From the NCBI RefSeq assembly GCF_004365355.1, contig NZ_SODP01000002.1, positions 1 through 64,000 of the forward strand: a stretch of DNA of 64,000 nt, written 5' to 3'. This document shows positions 9,515 through 17,511 of this stretch, one piece after another; the first letter of the stretch is position 1; the number at the start of each line of letters is the position of its first letter. The notes below the pieces were generated by a model, which worked only from the letters and a program-made list of their open reading frames with translations, was not told the DNA's origin and searched no databases. Position numbers and translations under genes: made by a program. The stretch is from Kribbella pratensis (GTDB taxonomy: Bacteria; Actinomycetota; Actinomycetes; Propionibacteriales; Kribbellaceae).

Positions 9515-10690
9515 ATGACGCCGGCCAAGCCCTCGCTGGACCTGCTCCGCTCGTTGACCGACGAGCATGTACTGCGTGCGCTGATGGCCGAGCGTCGGCT
9601 GACCCGCGCGGAGATCGCCGCACGGACCCAACTCTCCAAACCGGCTGTGTCCGACAGCGTGCAGCGATTGACGGAGGCCCGCCTCCTGCAGGACACCGGC
9701 GAGCGCACCACCGGCCGTGGCCGCGTCGGCACCTACTACGCGCTGGCCGACGACCTCGGTGCCGCCCTTGTTCTGAGCGTGGCCCCCGAGGGCGTCGTAG
9801 CCGAGGCCATCGACGTGTACGGCGAGGTCATCATGCGGGAGACGGCGCCGGTCCGGCGCCCGGCGCGGCCTCGCGAGGTCGCGCGGGTGATGCGGACCGT
9901 CGCCACCCGGGTGGCGGAAGGTTGCCGAGGGCATCTACGCCTTGCGGTCGTCAGTGCTGCCGATCCGGTCGATAGGTCAAGCGGTCGCCTCGTGCACCTT
10001 CCGGACGCTCCGTTCCTGCTGGGCGAGTTGTCACCGGTTGAGCTCCTGGCTCCGCTGGTCTCCGGGCCGGTCACGGTCGACAACGACGTACATTGGGCCG
10101 CCCGCGCCGAGCTCGCCTCCCCCGACGGCGACCATCCCGCCGATTTCGTTTACCTCTATCTCGGCGAGGGACTCGGAGCCGCTGTCGTCGCCGACGGCGA
10201 GGTACGCCGTGGTCACGCCGGTATTGCCGGTGAGATCGCGTACGTCGTGACGCGCGGACCGCGAGGACGCGCGACCACCTATGGCGACGTGTTCGCCGAA
10301 CTGGGCCTGCGCCAGCCGAACTCCACAGCTATCGACGGGGCTGCACTCGTGCAGAGCATCGAGGCAGGCGGGGCGCGCGGGCGGCGCGTTCTGACCGCGA
10401 TCGCTGATGCGACCGCCGGAGTGGTGGCCGCCGTAGTAGCTCTGGCTGACCCCGCGATCGTCATCCTTGGCGGCACCTGGGGCACCCGCCCAGCCGTCGT
10501 CGACGCCATCTCGCGCCACGTCGCCGCCACCCCGCGTCCGGCGCCCGTGCGAGTCGCACAACTGACATTCGAGCCGGCGGTCACCGGCGCCAGGCACCAA
10601 GCACTCAAGGACCTTCGGGAATCAGTTCTGGGTGGCAGGCGAACGGCTGCGGCCTCCCGGCTGGACCGAGATCAGCGCTGTGTGCACTGA
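9515..10690 (+). CDS. ROK-family transcriptional regulator
   Basis: A 391-residue protein with an N-terminal winged helix (RLTRAEIAARTQLSKPAVSDSVQRL, residues ~28-52) and a ROK sugar-kinase-like body (VDNDVHWAARAEL, GEGLGAAVVADGEVRRGHAGIAGEI, LADPAIVILGG). The usual ROK zinc Cys cluster after GHAGIAGEI is absent. It likely represses the divergent DUF1479 gene. The last ~20 codons run into sequence that in another frame encodes a GNAT acetyltransferase, so the natural C-terminus was probably replaced during a deletion. Confidence 0.88.
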   Translation: MTPAKPSLDLLRSLTDEHVLRALMAERRLTRAEIAARTQLSKPAVSDSVQRLTEARLLQDTGERTTGRGRVGTYYALADDLGAALVLSVAPEGVVAEAIDVYGEVIMRETAPVRRPARPREVARVMRTVATRVAEGCRGHLRLAVVSAADPVDRSSGRLVHLPDAPFLLGELSPVELLAPLVSGPVTVDNDVHWAARAELASPDGDHPADFVYLYLGEGLGAAVVADGEVRRGHAGIAGEIAYVVTRGPRGRATTYGDVFAELGLRQPNSTAIDGAALVQSIEAGGARGRRVLTAIADATAGVVAAVVALADPAIVILGGTWGTRPAVVDAISRHVAATPRPAPVRVAQLTFEPAVTGARHQALKDLRESVLGGRRTAAASRLDRDQRCVH

Positions 10691-10880
10691 CGAGCGCTAT
10701 CGCGGGCTCGGTCTCGGGCGCGCCTTGATGGAACGGGTGATAGATGGCATCCGCACGCGAGGCGAACAGCCATTCCTCCATGTCGCTGCAACAAACGCCG
10801 GGGCGATCCGCCTCTACAAACACATGTGCTTCCAACCACGCCGAACCTCGCAGGTAGGCGTATTCAGCCCAACGGGCTAA
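10608..10880 (+). pseudogene. 3' remnant of a GNAT acetyltransferase gene
   Basis: In the frame read from about 10608 and opening VAGERLRPPGWTEISAVCTD at 10632, the sequence continues with the acetyl-CoA site RYRGLGLGRALM and the C-terminal motif HVAATNAGAIRLYKHMCF, ending at 10880. These are the conserved second half of a GNAT domain; the first ~120 residues expected for this family are missing. Upstream the frame is only a shadow of the ROK gene, and no start precedes it. It looks like the relic of a deletion that joined the ROK 3' end to a GNAT gene. Confidence 0.75.
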
Positions 10881-11119
10881 CCCATCGGCGGGCGCTGAAC
10901 GAACGGTGGCCGCGGATGCATGGTCAAACAGCAGGTCGACGCGATCGAGCAGGAACCTCGCGGGCCGCTCGGCTCCGGCGTGCGGTTGCAAACTCCCGCG
11001 ACGGCAAACGGAGTACGTCAGTCGGATTGAAAGATCCGGTCATGAGAGTTTGCTGGCCCGGCTCGGGCTGACGCGAAGTGGTCTTGTGGGCGCCATGCGA
11101 GGCCAGGGCCGACGATGGG

Positions 11120-11287
11120 TCAGCGGCCCCGGAGCCGGTCGAGCCAACTGCCGCCCTGGCGCTCCGCCTTGGGGTGGCCGGGGCACCACTGGTCGGCGGG
11201 AACCATGGACTTGACCTGGCCGACGTGCTGACCGCAGCCGGCCCACGTGGTCTTCGAGCAGGTCTTGCAGGTGACAGGTCGGCACAT
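11120..11287 (-). CDS. Small Cys-rich protein, zinc-ribbon-like
   Basis: A 55-residue ORF starting MCRPVTCKTCSKTTWAGCGQ with Cys at 2, 7, 10, 18 and 35 and His at 21 and 38, ending at a TGA at 11120. The ribosome site AAGGAGAA lies 6-7 bp before the ATG. Short proteins with this MCRPVTCKTC opening recur in actinomycetes and are uncharacterised; the Cys pattern suggests a metal knuckle. It lies downstream of, and on the same strand as, the MBL-rhodanese gene and may be co-transcribed with it. Confidence 0.75.
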   Translation of the reverse strand: MCRPVTCKTCSKTTWAGCGQHVGQVKSMVPADQWCPGHPKAERQGGSWLDRLRGR

Positions 11288-11366
11288 GACGGTTCTCCTT
11301 GCGTGAGGGGTGGTTAGACCAAGAGAGGAAGTGCTTGGCTCGCGAGGAAGACGGCGAGGGCGACGG

Positions 11367-12761
11367 TCACGCGTGCGGTCCGACCAGTGGGAGGCCGGCC
11401 TTCGCGGCGTTCTCGAACTGGTCGTCGATCGCCACGAGCTCGCGCCCCACGGCGTCGAGGAATGAGGCCGCGATCGAGGCCCGGTATCCGGCAGCGCAGT
11501 GGACCCACACTTCTCCGGCGGGTACGTCGGCGATCCGTCGCGGCAGTTCGTGGATCGGGATGTTGATCGCGCCCGCGATCCGTGCCGAGCTGTGCTCCTC
11601 GGTACGGCGTACGTCCAGGACGACGACCTCGCGATGATGAAGTACCTGCCCGAGGTCCGCGAACGTGGCGGTCGGGAACGAGACGGGCTTCTCGGGACTC
11701 CAGTCCTCCGGACCGCCGGTGGCGTGGGCCGCGGGCCGGTCGATCCCGATCCGCACGAGCTCGCGCTGGGCCCGAGCGACGTCGTCCACGGTTTCGCCCA
11801 GCAGGGTCACCGGTGTCCCCCACGCGATCAGCCAGCCGACGTACGTCGAGAACGAGCCGTCGAGGCCGAAGTTCAAGGCGCCGGGCGCGTGTCCGGCCGC
11901 GAACGCGGTGCGGTTGCGCAGATCGACGACCCACTCGCCGGCGTCGATCCGGCGGCGCAGTTCTGCAGCGTCGGCCAGCTGGGGCAGGGTCAGGTCAGCT
12001 GCGCCGGGGCCTGCGCTGTTGGCCGGAGCCATGTGCACGTAGTACGCCGGCCAGCTTCCAAGGCCACCGAGCAGGTCGCGAACGTACTCCTCCTCGTCCT
12101 GGGTCAGCGCGGGATTCGAGCGTTTCTCGCGGCCGATGGTCGAGTCGGCCGCGTCGGACTGGGTCGCCGAGCAGAACGAGCCGAACCCATGCGTCGGGTA
12201 GACCTCGGTCTCGTCGGGCAACGCTTGCGCGAGTTTGTGGGCAGAGGCGTGCTGATGACGTACGAGCGCATCGGTGTTGTCGGCGCCTAGTAGGTCGGGC
12301 CGGCCGGTTGCGCCGTACAGCAAGGAACCTCCGGTGAAGACCGCGATCGGCTGATCGTTGTCGGTGAGCGCGTAGGACAAGTGGGTGAAGGTGTGGCCCG
12401 GCGTGTGGATCGCACGCAGCTGCATGCGGTCGCCGATCCGGACGGTCTCGCCGTCGTGGATCGGGGTGCGCTCGAACGAGACCGTGTCGTCGGCGTTGAT
12501 CAGGTACGACGCTCCCGTGGCGCGCGCCAACGCGAGGCCGCCGGTCACGTAATCGTTGTGGATGTGTGTCTCGAAGACATGCGTCAGTCGTAAACCGTCG
12601 GCCCGGAGGATGTCCAGGATGCGGTCGATGTCGCGCTGCGGATCGATGACGAACGCCACTTCACCGTCGTGCACGAGGTAGCTGCGGTCGCCGAGCGACG
12701 GCGTCTCGATGGTTCGGACGGTCAAGCCGGTGACACTCGCAGCGGTGTCGATCTCGTGCAT
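11367..12761 (-). CDS. MBL-fold persulfide dioxygenase/rhodanese fusion
   Basis: A 464-residue protein starting MHEIDTAASVTG with ribosome site GAAGGGGA. The N-terminal half is a metallo-beta-lactamase fold of the ETHE1/CstB type (HVFETHIHNDYVTGG, HTPGHTFTHLSYAL, PTHGFGSFC). Two rhodanese domains follow: the first (VVDLRNRTAFAAGHAPGALN) has no catalytic Cys, the second (VVVLDVRRTEEH) has HCAAGYR with the active Cys. The architecture fits CstB-like oxidation of low-molecular-weight persulfides in sulfide detoxification. It is divergent from a CstR-like repressor with palindromic operators between them. Confidence 0.88.
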   Translation of the reverse strand: MHEIDTAASVTGLTVRTIETPSLGDRSYLVHDGEVAFVIDPQRDIDRILDILRADGLRLTHVFETHIHNDYVTGGLALARATGASYLINADDTVSFERTPIHDGETVRIGDRMQLRAIHTPGHTFTHLSYALTDNDQPIAVFTGGSLLYGATGRPDLLGADNTDALVRHQHASAHKLAQALPDETEVYPTHGFGSFCSATQSDAADSTIGREKRSNPALTQDEEEYVRDLLGGLGSWPAYYVHMAPANSAGPGAADLTLPQLADAAELRRRIDAGEWVVDLRNRTAFAAGHAPGALNFGLDGSFSTYVGWLIAWGTPVTLLGETVDDVARAQRELVRIGIDRPAAHATGGPEDWSPEKPVSFPTATFADLGQVLHHREVVVLDVRRTEEHSSARIAGAINIPIHELPRRIADVPAGEVWVHCAAGYRASIAASFLDAVGRELVAIDDQFENAAKAGLPLVGPHA

Positions 12762-12787
12762 CAGATCCCCTTCACCGGTTCGGACGC

Positions 12788-12805
12788 TATCCCCCCAGGG
12801 GGTTA
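12788..12805. promoter_or_regulatory. CsoR/CstR-type operator 1
   Basis: The sequence TATCCCCCCAGGGGGTTA is a near palindrome with a C-tract and a G-tract, the known form of CsoR/RcnR/CstR-family operators. It lies 27 bp before the MBL-rhodanese start. Confidence 0.82.
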
Positions 12806-12822
12806 TGACGGCTACCGTAGCA

Positions 12823-12839
12823 TATCCCCCTGGGGGATA
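12823..12839. promoter_or_regulatory. CsoR/CstR-type operator 2 (perfect palindrome)
   Basis: TATCCCCCTGGGGGATA is a perfect 8+1+8 palindrome, about 35 bp centre to centre from operator 1 and 70 bp before the repressor start. Two sites in one divergent promoter would allow repression of both genes and autoregulation. Confidence 0.88.
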
Positions 12840-12909
12840 CGATGGATGAGGTGGTGGAGGACGTGCGCGTCCGCCGGCCGACCGGATCCGATGGAAGAGA
12901 AGGGCTCTG

Positions 12910-13167
12910 ATGGACCTCGAACCAACTGAGATCAAGCCGATCGTGACCCGGATGAAGCGGGCGCACGGGCACCTCGGCAGCGTCATCCGGATGATGGAGG
13001 ACGGCGCCGACTGCGAAGCCGTCCTCACCCAGCTCGCCGCGGTGAACAAGGCGCTCTCGCGGGCCGGCTTCGCGATCGTGTCCACCGGCCTGCAGCACTG
13101 CCTGACGGACGAGGACAGCGACGTCGACATCGCCAAAATGGAGAAGCTCTTCCTGGCGCTGGCATGA
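12910..13167 (+). CDS. CsoR-family repressor, CstR-like persulfide sensor
   Basis: An 85-residue all-helical CsoR/FrmR-family protein (KPIVTRMKRAHGHLGSVIRMMEDGADCEAVLTQL...TGLQHCLTDE). It has Cys 35 and Cys 64, matching the two conserved thiols, but the residue four before Cys 64 is Gly rather than the copper-binding His of true CsoR. That pattern fits CstR, which senses persulfides through a di/trisulfide. The neighbouring persulfide-oxidising MBL-rhodanese gene supports this. The ribosome site GAAGGG precedes the ATG. Confidence 0.86.
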   Translation: MDLEPTEIKPIVTRMKRAHGHLGSVIRMMEDGADCEAVLTQLAAVNKALSRAGFAIVSTGLQHCLTDEDSDVDIAKMEKLFLALA

Positions 13168-13507
13168 CACTGCCCGCAACGCAGTACGGCGGCCGACCGC
13201 GGTCGGGCGCAGCCGCCGTACGTGAAACTGCTGCCCTGCTCGGTGGTGTGCCGGGGTCGTTCTCGGCAGCCATCGGGGACTGTCGACGTGTAACCCCGCC
13301 GCATATCTACCAGGGGGCACCTCGGCGTGCACATGTAGCCGCAAACCCTTTGGAGGAAGCGATAGCTGCACATCCGACCCGGGTGGTCGCCCCGGCGAGC
13401 CCGCAGGCCTGGAGGGAGACCCCGAGATGTTTCCTGGTCCCCGGCGCCGCCGCCAGGGGCTGACCGGCAGGTCGGAAGCGCGAGACCATCAGGTACGGAG
13501 GCAGTTG
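13168..13507. other. 340-bp intergenic region with no supported gene
   Basis: I see no convincing coding here. An in-frame upstream extension of the hydrolase (from 13427) is Arg-rich and lacks homology-like features. A word ATCTACCAGGGGGCAC near 13304-13319 faintly resembles half of the CstR-type operator but lacks the C-tract. Confidence 0.4.
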
Positions 13508-14470
13508 ATGCTGGACAGACTCGAGGCGATCCAGTTGGGCGGAGTCACGCAGTGGATCCGTGTGCGCTCCGACGATATCTCCAACCCCACCCTTCTCCTG
13601 ATGCAGCAGGGTCCAGGGTTGCCGATCATCAACGAGGTACGCAATTACGAGCGTCTGCTCGGACTCGAAAGGCACTTCACCGTCGTCTACTGGGACCAGC
13701 GCGGCACCGGCCTGTCGGCACCGCCGATGCGCAAGCTGCCGAACCGATTCGAGATCAGCGCCGCGCGAATGATCGACGACACGGCATTGCTGCTGAACAT
13801 GCTTCACCGCAGGTTCGGCCGGAAGACATTCATCGCCGGATTCTCGTTCGGCGCGACCTATGCGGTGCGCGCTGCCGTAAAACACCCGGACCTGGTGGCC
13901 GCAATTGTGGCGACTGGAATGGACATCAACGTTCCTGCAGCCGAGCAGCATATGCACGATTTCCTGCTGAACGCTGCACACGAACGCAACAGCCGGCGGG
14001 CCATCCGGCAACTGAAGCGCTTGGACCCACCTCCGCTTCTGGATGCGCGTCAGTTCGCCACCAGGGCGAGGTTGCTGGCCGACTTCGGCGGCGTCACAGT
14101 CGACCGGAACTTCAACGCTCTGATTCGCACGCTGCTGATGAGTCTGGTCCGCTCAGCCGACTACTCTGCCGCCGACACTGTCCGCACCATCCGCGGGATC
14201 AGCCTGTCGCAGGCCGCCTTGCTGCCGGAGCTCGCCACCACGGATCTTGCTCACTCCGCGCCTCGTCTCGAGGTCCCGATCGTCCTGGCGCAAGGCCGGC
14301 GCGACCAGGTCGCTCCCGGCGAGCTAACACAGCGGTACTACGAGTCGCTGGTCGCACCGAGCAAAACGCTGGTGTGGTTCGAAAAATCAGCCCACACACC
14401 GCAGTACGACGAGCCAGAGAAATTCAGCGAGCTGCTTCTGCACGTGAGAAGCGGCGAACTCATCCGGTAA
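13508..14470 (+). CDS. Alpha/beta-hydrolase (prolyl-aminopeptidase-like)
   Basis: A 320-residue alpha/beta-hydrolase starting at an ATG with GGAGG 6 bp upstream. Motifs: oxyanion region MQQGPGLP, VVYWDQRGTGLS, nucleophile elbow AGFSFGATYA (Ser), acid QGRRDQVAP (Asp) and KSAHTPQYDEP (His). DQRGTG is common in proline iminopeptidase-like hydrolases; substrate is unknown. Base composition is slightly less GC-rich than its neighbours. It has no evident operon partner. Confidence 0.85.
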   Translation: MLDRLEAIQLGGVTQWIRVRSDDISNPTLLLMQQGPGLPIINEVRNYERLLGLERHFTVVYWDQRGTGLSAPPMRKLPNRFEISAARMIDDTALLLNMLHRRFGRKTFIAGFSFGATYAVRAAVKHPDLVAAIVATGMDINVPAAEQHMHDFLLNAAHERNSRRAIRQLKRLDPPPLLDARQFATRARLLADFGGVTVDRNFNALIRTLLMSLVRSADYSAADTVRTIRGISLSQAALLPELATTDLAHSAPRLEVPIVLAQGRRDQVAPGELTQRYYESLVAPSKTLVWFEKSAHTPQYDEPEKFSELLLHVRSGELIR

Positions 14471-14476
14471 CGGACC

Positions 14477-14701
14477 TCAGCAGTGCGGCATCTCGTCCCG
14501 CGTGCACTGCCCCACGAGCCCGGGGATCGTGGTGTCTTCCATGCTCCGACCGGAGTCGATTTGGTTCGCGAGCGAAGCCTTTGTCACCGAGCGGTGCGCG
14601 GAGTTCTGAACGTCGACGATGCCGACGGGAGCCACCATGGTGAGGCCGGTGGCGGCCGAGGCCAGGGCTGCGAGCAGCCTGACTGCGTTCCTGATCTTCA
14701 T
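14477..14701 (-). pseudogene. A': internally deleted copy of the secreted propeller protein A
   Basis: A 74-residue ORF from an ATG at 14701 with GGGAGCAG upstream. It has a signal peptide (MKIRNAVRLLAALASAATGL), then GIVDVQNSAHRSV, which matches VDFQNSAHRLV just after the signal of protein A (15229-16689), then LANQIDSGRSMEDTTIPGL, which matches LGNRFDSGQVMEDNTTPAI near residue 330 of A. The intervening ~300 residues (most of the propeller) and the A C-terminus are missing. It keeps start, ribosome site and frame, so it could still make a small exported peptide, but it is best seen as a decayed duplicate. Confidence 0.75.
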
Positions 14702-14783
14702 ATCTGCTCCCGATGTAGGGCTGGTGCGATGCACGGCGGTGTCGTGCGCGCTGACGTTCCTCGAAGCAATTCGCCGTCGGGCC

Positions 14784-14838
14784 GGGTCTCGGGCACCCAC
14801 CTGGAGCCTTCCGGTGGAAGGGTCGGCGAGTATGCGAC
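14784..14838 (-). pseudogene. C': remnant of the small exported protein C
   Basis: On the reverse strand this stretch reads RILADPSTGRLQVGARD, matching VLADPTNGKLNVGS at the end of ORF C (17512-17691), with its TGA replaced by CGA. The signal-peptide half is missing. It lies between B' and A', in the same relative place C holds after B. Confidence 0.6.
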
Positions 14839-14873
14839 CGGGCACTGTCTTTCGACCTGATGCGCGCTTCGGT

Positions 14874-15110
14874 TTACGGCTGGGTGATTGGCGTGACAAT
14901 GATCTGCGGATCGAGCACGGCCGGGTAGGTTGATTCCGTGATCGGCTTTGCCGGGGCCGTCAGCAGGATTCGCCCGTTGCCATAGCGGGCCGGAACAGCC
15001 GAAGCGCGGCCGTTGGCGTCGATCCACGTACCGTTGCCGTAGTCAACGTTTACGCCGGCGTGACGCAGCAACAGCCCCATGCCGGTCACACCGGCTAGGG
15101 ATTTCAACAT
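14874..15110 (-). pseudogene. B': internally deleted copy of secreted protein B
   Basis: A 78-residue ORF whose last ~65 residues (GLLLRHAG, NGTWIDANGRASAVPARY, ITESTYPAVLDPQIIV) are roughly three quarters identical by eye to the end of protein B (16886-17473). Its upstream bases CCTGAAAGGTAGAACATG match the B leader CCTGAAAGGTGGAATATG almost exactly, so start and end are kept while ~120 codons including the signal peptide are lost. It is probably non-functional, though translatable. Confidence 0.78.
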
Positions 15111-15185
15111 GTTCTACCTTTCAGGAATTGCTGTCTCGCTCCGACGAGTGCCCTCTGTTGATGTCGTAGGCAACGAATACGTGGT

Positions 15186-15209
15186 GCCGGCCAGACGGGT
15201 CCGGCCGGC
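15186..15209 (-). terminator. Stem-loop after gene A
   Basis: GCCGGCC (15186-15192) and GGCCGGC (15203-15209) form a perfect 7-bp GC stem with a 10-nt loop, 20 bp beyond the stop of gene A on the reverse strand. There is no U-run. Confidence 0.5.
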
Positions 15210-15228
15210 AGCACGGCGTAGAGAGCGG

Positions 15229-16689
15229 TCAGCCCGTGGTCACGCCGATGAAGACTTGGGCGGGTGGGTTCGGTCCGATGTAACAGAAGCGCTCGAACAG
15301 TGGCGCCCCGGGGAAGAAGGCCGGCCGGGTGGTGCCGAAGATGGCGGCGAGTTGGGGTGCGGTGAGTGATCCGACTCCTTCTCGCAGCGCGACCACAGCA
15401 CTCGGATCACCGCATTCGGCGGTCGTGTGGCCCGCCTTCACGAACAGCAGCGTGGAGTCGGGAGTTCCGACCACCGGGTAGGTCAACTGGATAACGTGGC
15501 CGGCGGGAAGCGCCAGGATCGGGTGCGGCCAGCTGCCCGCGTAGGCCGCGAAGCCGTTGTCGGGCGGCTGCTGGTCGAACTGCCATTGGCCGGTTCCCAT
15601 GAACGGAGGGATGTTGGTCGGCTTGAGGGCGGCGATCGCGGGGGTGGTGTTGTCCTCCATGACCTGGCCGGAGTCGAACCGGTTGCCGAGCGAGTCGGCG
15701 GTGACGAGGTGGTGGTCGGTGCTGCGCTGGTAGGCGATCTCCCATCCACCGCTGCCGTCACGGTCCTGGGCGATGGCGGGACTGCTGCCAGGTGCCGCGT
15801 TGAGGCCGGCGCCGATCGGGTGGCCGCCCCCGTTGATGTCTACCCACACGGAGTTGTCAGCGGCCACGAAGGCCATCTCGAAAATATTGGTACGCCCTAC
15901 GTGCGAGACCGACGGACTCGTGTTCGGTGCCAGAACCGACGGTGTCACGTCGAGGGGGCCGTTGGAGCTGGCGGTCACCAGGTGGCCGGTGGTGTCTTGG
16001 TAGGCGAGCTTCCAGTGGTTCCCGGTGCTGACGTTGTCGGTCGCGATCGAGGGGCTGGTGCCTGGCGCGACCGGGTGGGTGTCGATGGTGAACGCAGCGT
16101 GGCCGGTTTCCTTGCCATGGACCAGGTGGTCGGTGCCCACCCAGGCAGACACGAACCCTCCCAGGTCGGGGTCGAGGGCTGCGACGGACGGCGTCGTACC
16201 GGGCAGGATGGCGCCCTCGGTGAACCCGCACTGTGGCTGCACGCCGACAGTGAGATTGACGCCCGACTCCTGACCCGACTCGGCCCACGCGACCCGCACC
16301 TGGCCCTTCGCGTCCACCGCGATACCGGTCCCCGTGCCCGGCATCTCCGGGACCGGGTTCGGACTGCAGTTCTGCCGGAACTGCTGCCCGCCGGCCGCGG
16401 AGTTCGCGATCCACAACGTGTGGTCGGCCGCCTGGAAACTCTCCTCGTAATTCCCGTCGGCAAGCGCGACCACCGAAGGGCTGGACTGCGCGTCCATGAA
16501 CGACGGCGACACGTCGATCAGACCCGGCGAGACGTGCACCAGGCGGTGCGCGGAATTCTGGAAGTCGACGATGAAACCCTCGGGTGTGGCCGCTGCTTGT
16601 GCAGTCTGCATACCGATCGGCACGACAGTGATGCCGATCGAGGCCGCCGCCAGCGCCGCGATAGACCTGGCGGTTCTCGTTCTGCTCAA
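15229..16689 (-). CDS. A: secreted beta-propeller protein, PLL/tectonin-like repeats
   Basis: A 486-residue exported protein if it starts at TTG 16689. That start aligns with the ATG of the decayed copy A', keeps GGAGC at the right distance and puts the signal peptide (RTARSIAALAAASIG...TAQAAA) at the N-terminus; an upstream ATG at 16776 would not. The mature part has six to seven ~45-residue repeats, each with a T/S-S-P-[SA]-[VI]-A strand, a W- or F-containing core (WKLAYQDTTGHLVT, WEIAYQRSTDHHLVT, FEMAFVAADNSVWV), as in secreted lectin-like propellers. The C-terminal ~120 residues are a separate Cys-containing domain (LTAPQLAAIFG, FCYIGPNPPAQ). Ligand unknown. Divergent from gene B. Confidence 0.75.
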   Translation of the reverse strand: MSRTRTARSIAALAAASIGITVVPIGMQTAQAAATPEGFIVDFQNSAHRLVHVSPGLIDVSPSFMDAQSSPSVVALADGNYEESFQAADHTLWIANSAAGGQQFRQNCSPNPVPEMPGTGTGIAVDAKGQVRVAWAESGQESGVNLTVGVQPQCGFTEGAILPGTTPSVAALDPDLGGFVSAWVGTDHLVHGKETGHAAFTIDTHPVAPGTSPSIATDNVSTGNHWKLAYQDTTGHLVTASSNGPLDVTPSVLAPNTSPSVSHVGRTNIFEMAFVAADNSVWVDINGGGHPIGAGLNAAPGSSPAIAQDRDGSGGWEIAYQRSTDHHLVTADSLGNRFDSGQVMEDNTTPAIAALKPTNIPPFMGTGQWQFDQQPPDNGFAAYAGSWPHPILALPAGHVIQLTYPVVGTPDSTLLFVKAGHTTAECGDPSAVVALREGVGSLTAPQLAAIFGTTRPAFFPGAPLFERFCYIGPNPPAQVFIGVTTG

Positions 16690-16885
16690 TTCTGCTCCAG
16701 ATGCTAGAAGATCCTGTGCGGAACTCACATCCGGCGTACGACGGTCCCCGAACCACCCACACCGGCACCCGTCCATAGGCTGGCGAGTTACATCGCAACG
16801 CGTCTCTTCCCGACCGTGTAACCGCCCGCCCTATCAAGAGGTGGACTTCATCCGAAGCAAGAGGTCATGTCCTGAAAGGTGGAAT
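16690..16885. promoter_or_regulatory. Divergent promoter between A and B
   Basis: About 196 bp separates the proposed TTG start of A from the ATG of B. The B leader (16837-16885) has a recognisable counterpart upstream of B' (15111-15160 on the other strand), so promoter and ribosome site were duplicated with the gene. No clear palindrome is seen. Confidence 0.45.
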
Positions 16886-17473
16886 ATGTCGGGAATCCGC
16901 ACACGCATCGGGCGACGCAGCATTGTTGCCGCCGTCATCGTCGCCGGTGTCAGCGCCCTCGGAAGTACCGCCGACGCCGTTCCGGCCGGCAGCGTCGTCG
17001 CGCGGTACTCCGCCGACGGCCACACGCAGATCGATGTCACCAGTGGCCGGATCAAGATCACGGCCGCAGGTTCCGCGGTTTACCTGCAGACCGTCGGGGC
17101 GTGGACTGGAGACAGTCTCACGACAGTGCGAGGTCAGCTCACCGAGACAGTTCAGACAAGCGCCAACAGCGCCGAGCAGAGCTGGACACTGGACCACGCC
17201 CCAGCGGCGCCGGGCGACCTGACGATCGCCGTCGCCGCCACCGGCCTCGACCTCGCCGGTACGACCGACACGGGCCTGCTGCTGCGCCGTACCGGCGACA
17301 TGAACGTCAGCTACAGCAACGGCACTTGGATCGACGCCGACGGCCACGCAACCGCAGTGCCGGCCCGCTACGTGAATGGCCAGATCCTGCTGACGGTCCC
17401 AGCGAAACTCATCACGGAATCGACCTACCCCGCCGTGCTCGACCCGCAAATCATCGTCACCCCGATCACCTGA
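16886..17473 (+). CDS. B: secreted protein of unknown function
   Basis: A 195-residue protein with a signal peptide (MSGIRTRIGRRSIVAAVIVAGVSAL...ADA). The mature part reads VVARYSADGHTQIDVTSGRIKI, TVRGQLTETVQTS, then MNVSYSNGTWIDADGH and ends ITESTYPAVLDPQIIVTPIT. The ending resembles the YPAVLDP-type N-terminal domains of large actinobacterial exported proteins, here free-standing. The ribosome site is GAAAGG. It is followed after 38 bp by ORF C and shares an architecture with B'. Confidence 0.72.
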   Translation: MSGIRTRIGRRSIVAAVIVAGVSALGSTADAVPAGSVVARYSADGHTQIDVTSGRIKITAAGSAVYLQTVGAWTGDSLTTVRGQLTETVQTSANSAEQSWTLDHAPAAPGDLTIAVAATGLDLAGTTDTGLLLRRTGDMNVSYSNGTWIDADGHATAVPARYVNGQILLTVPAKLITESTYPAVLDPQIIVTPIT

Positions 17474-17511
17474 TCAAGTCAGGCGAACAGCTCACGCAGA
17501 TTGGTGAATTC

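Noticed and set aside
13304..13319. Possible third CstR operator
   Set aside because: Only the G-tract half matches; the C-tract is missing and the position is after the repressor gene.
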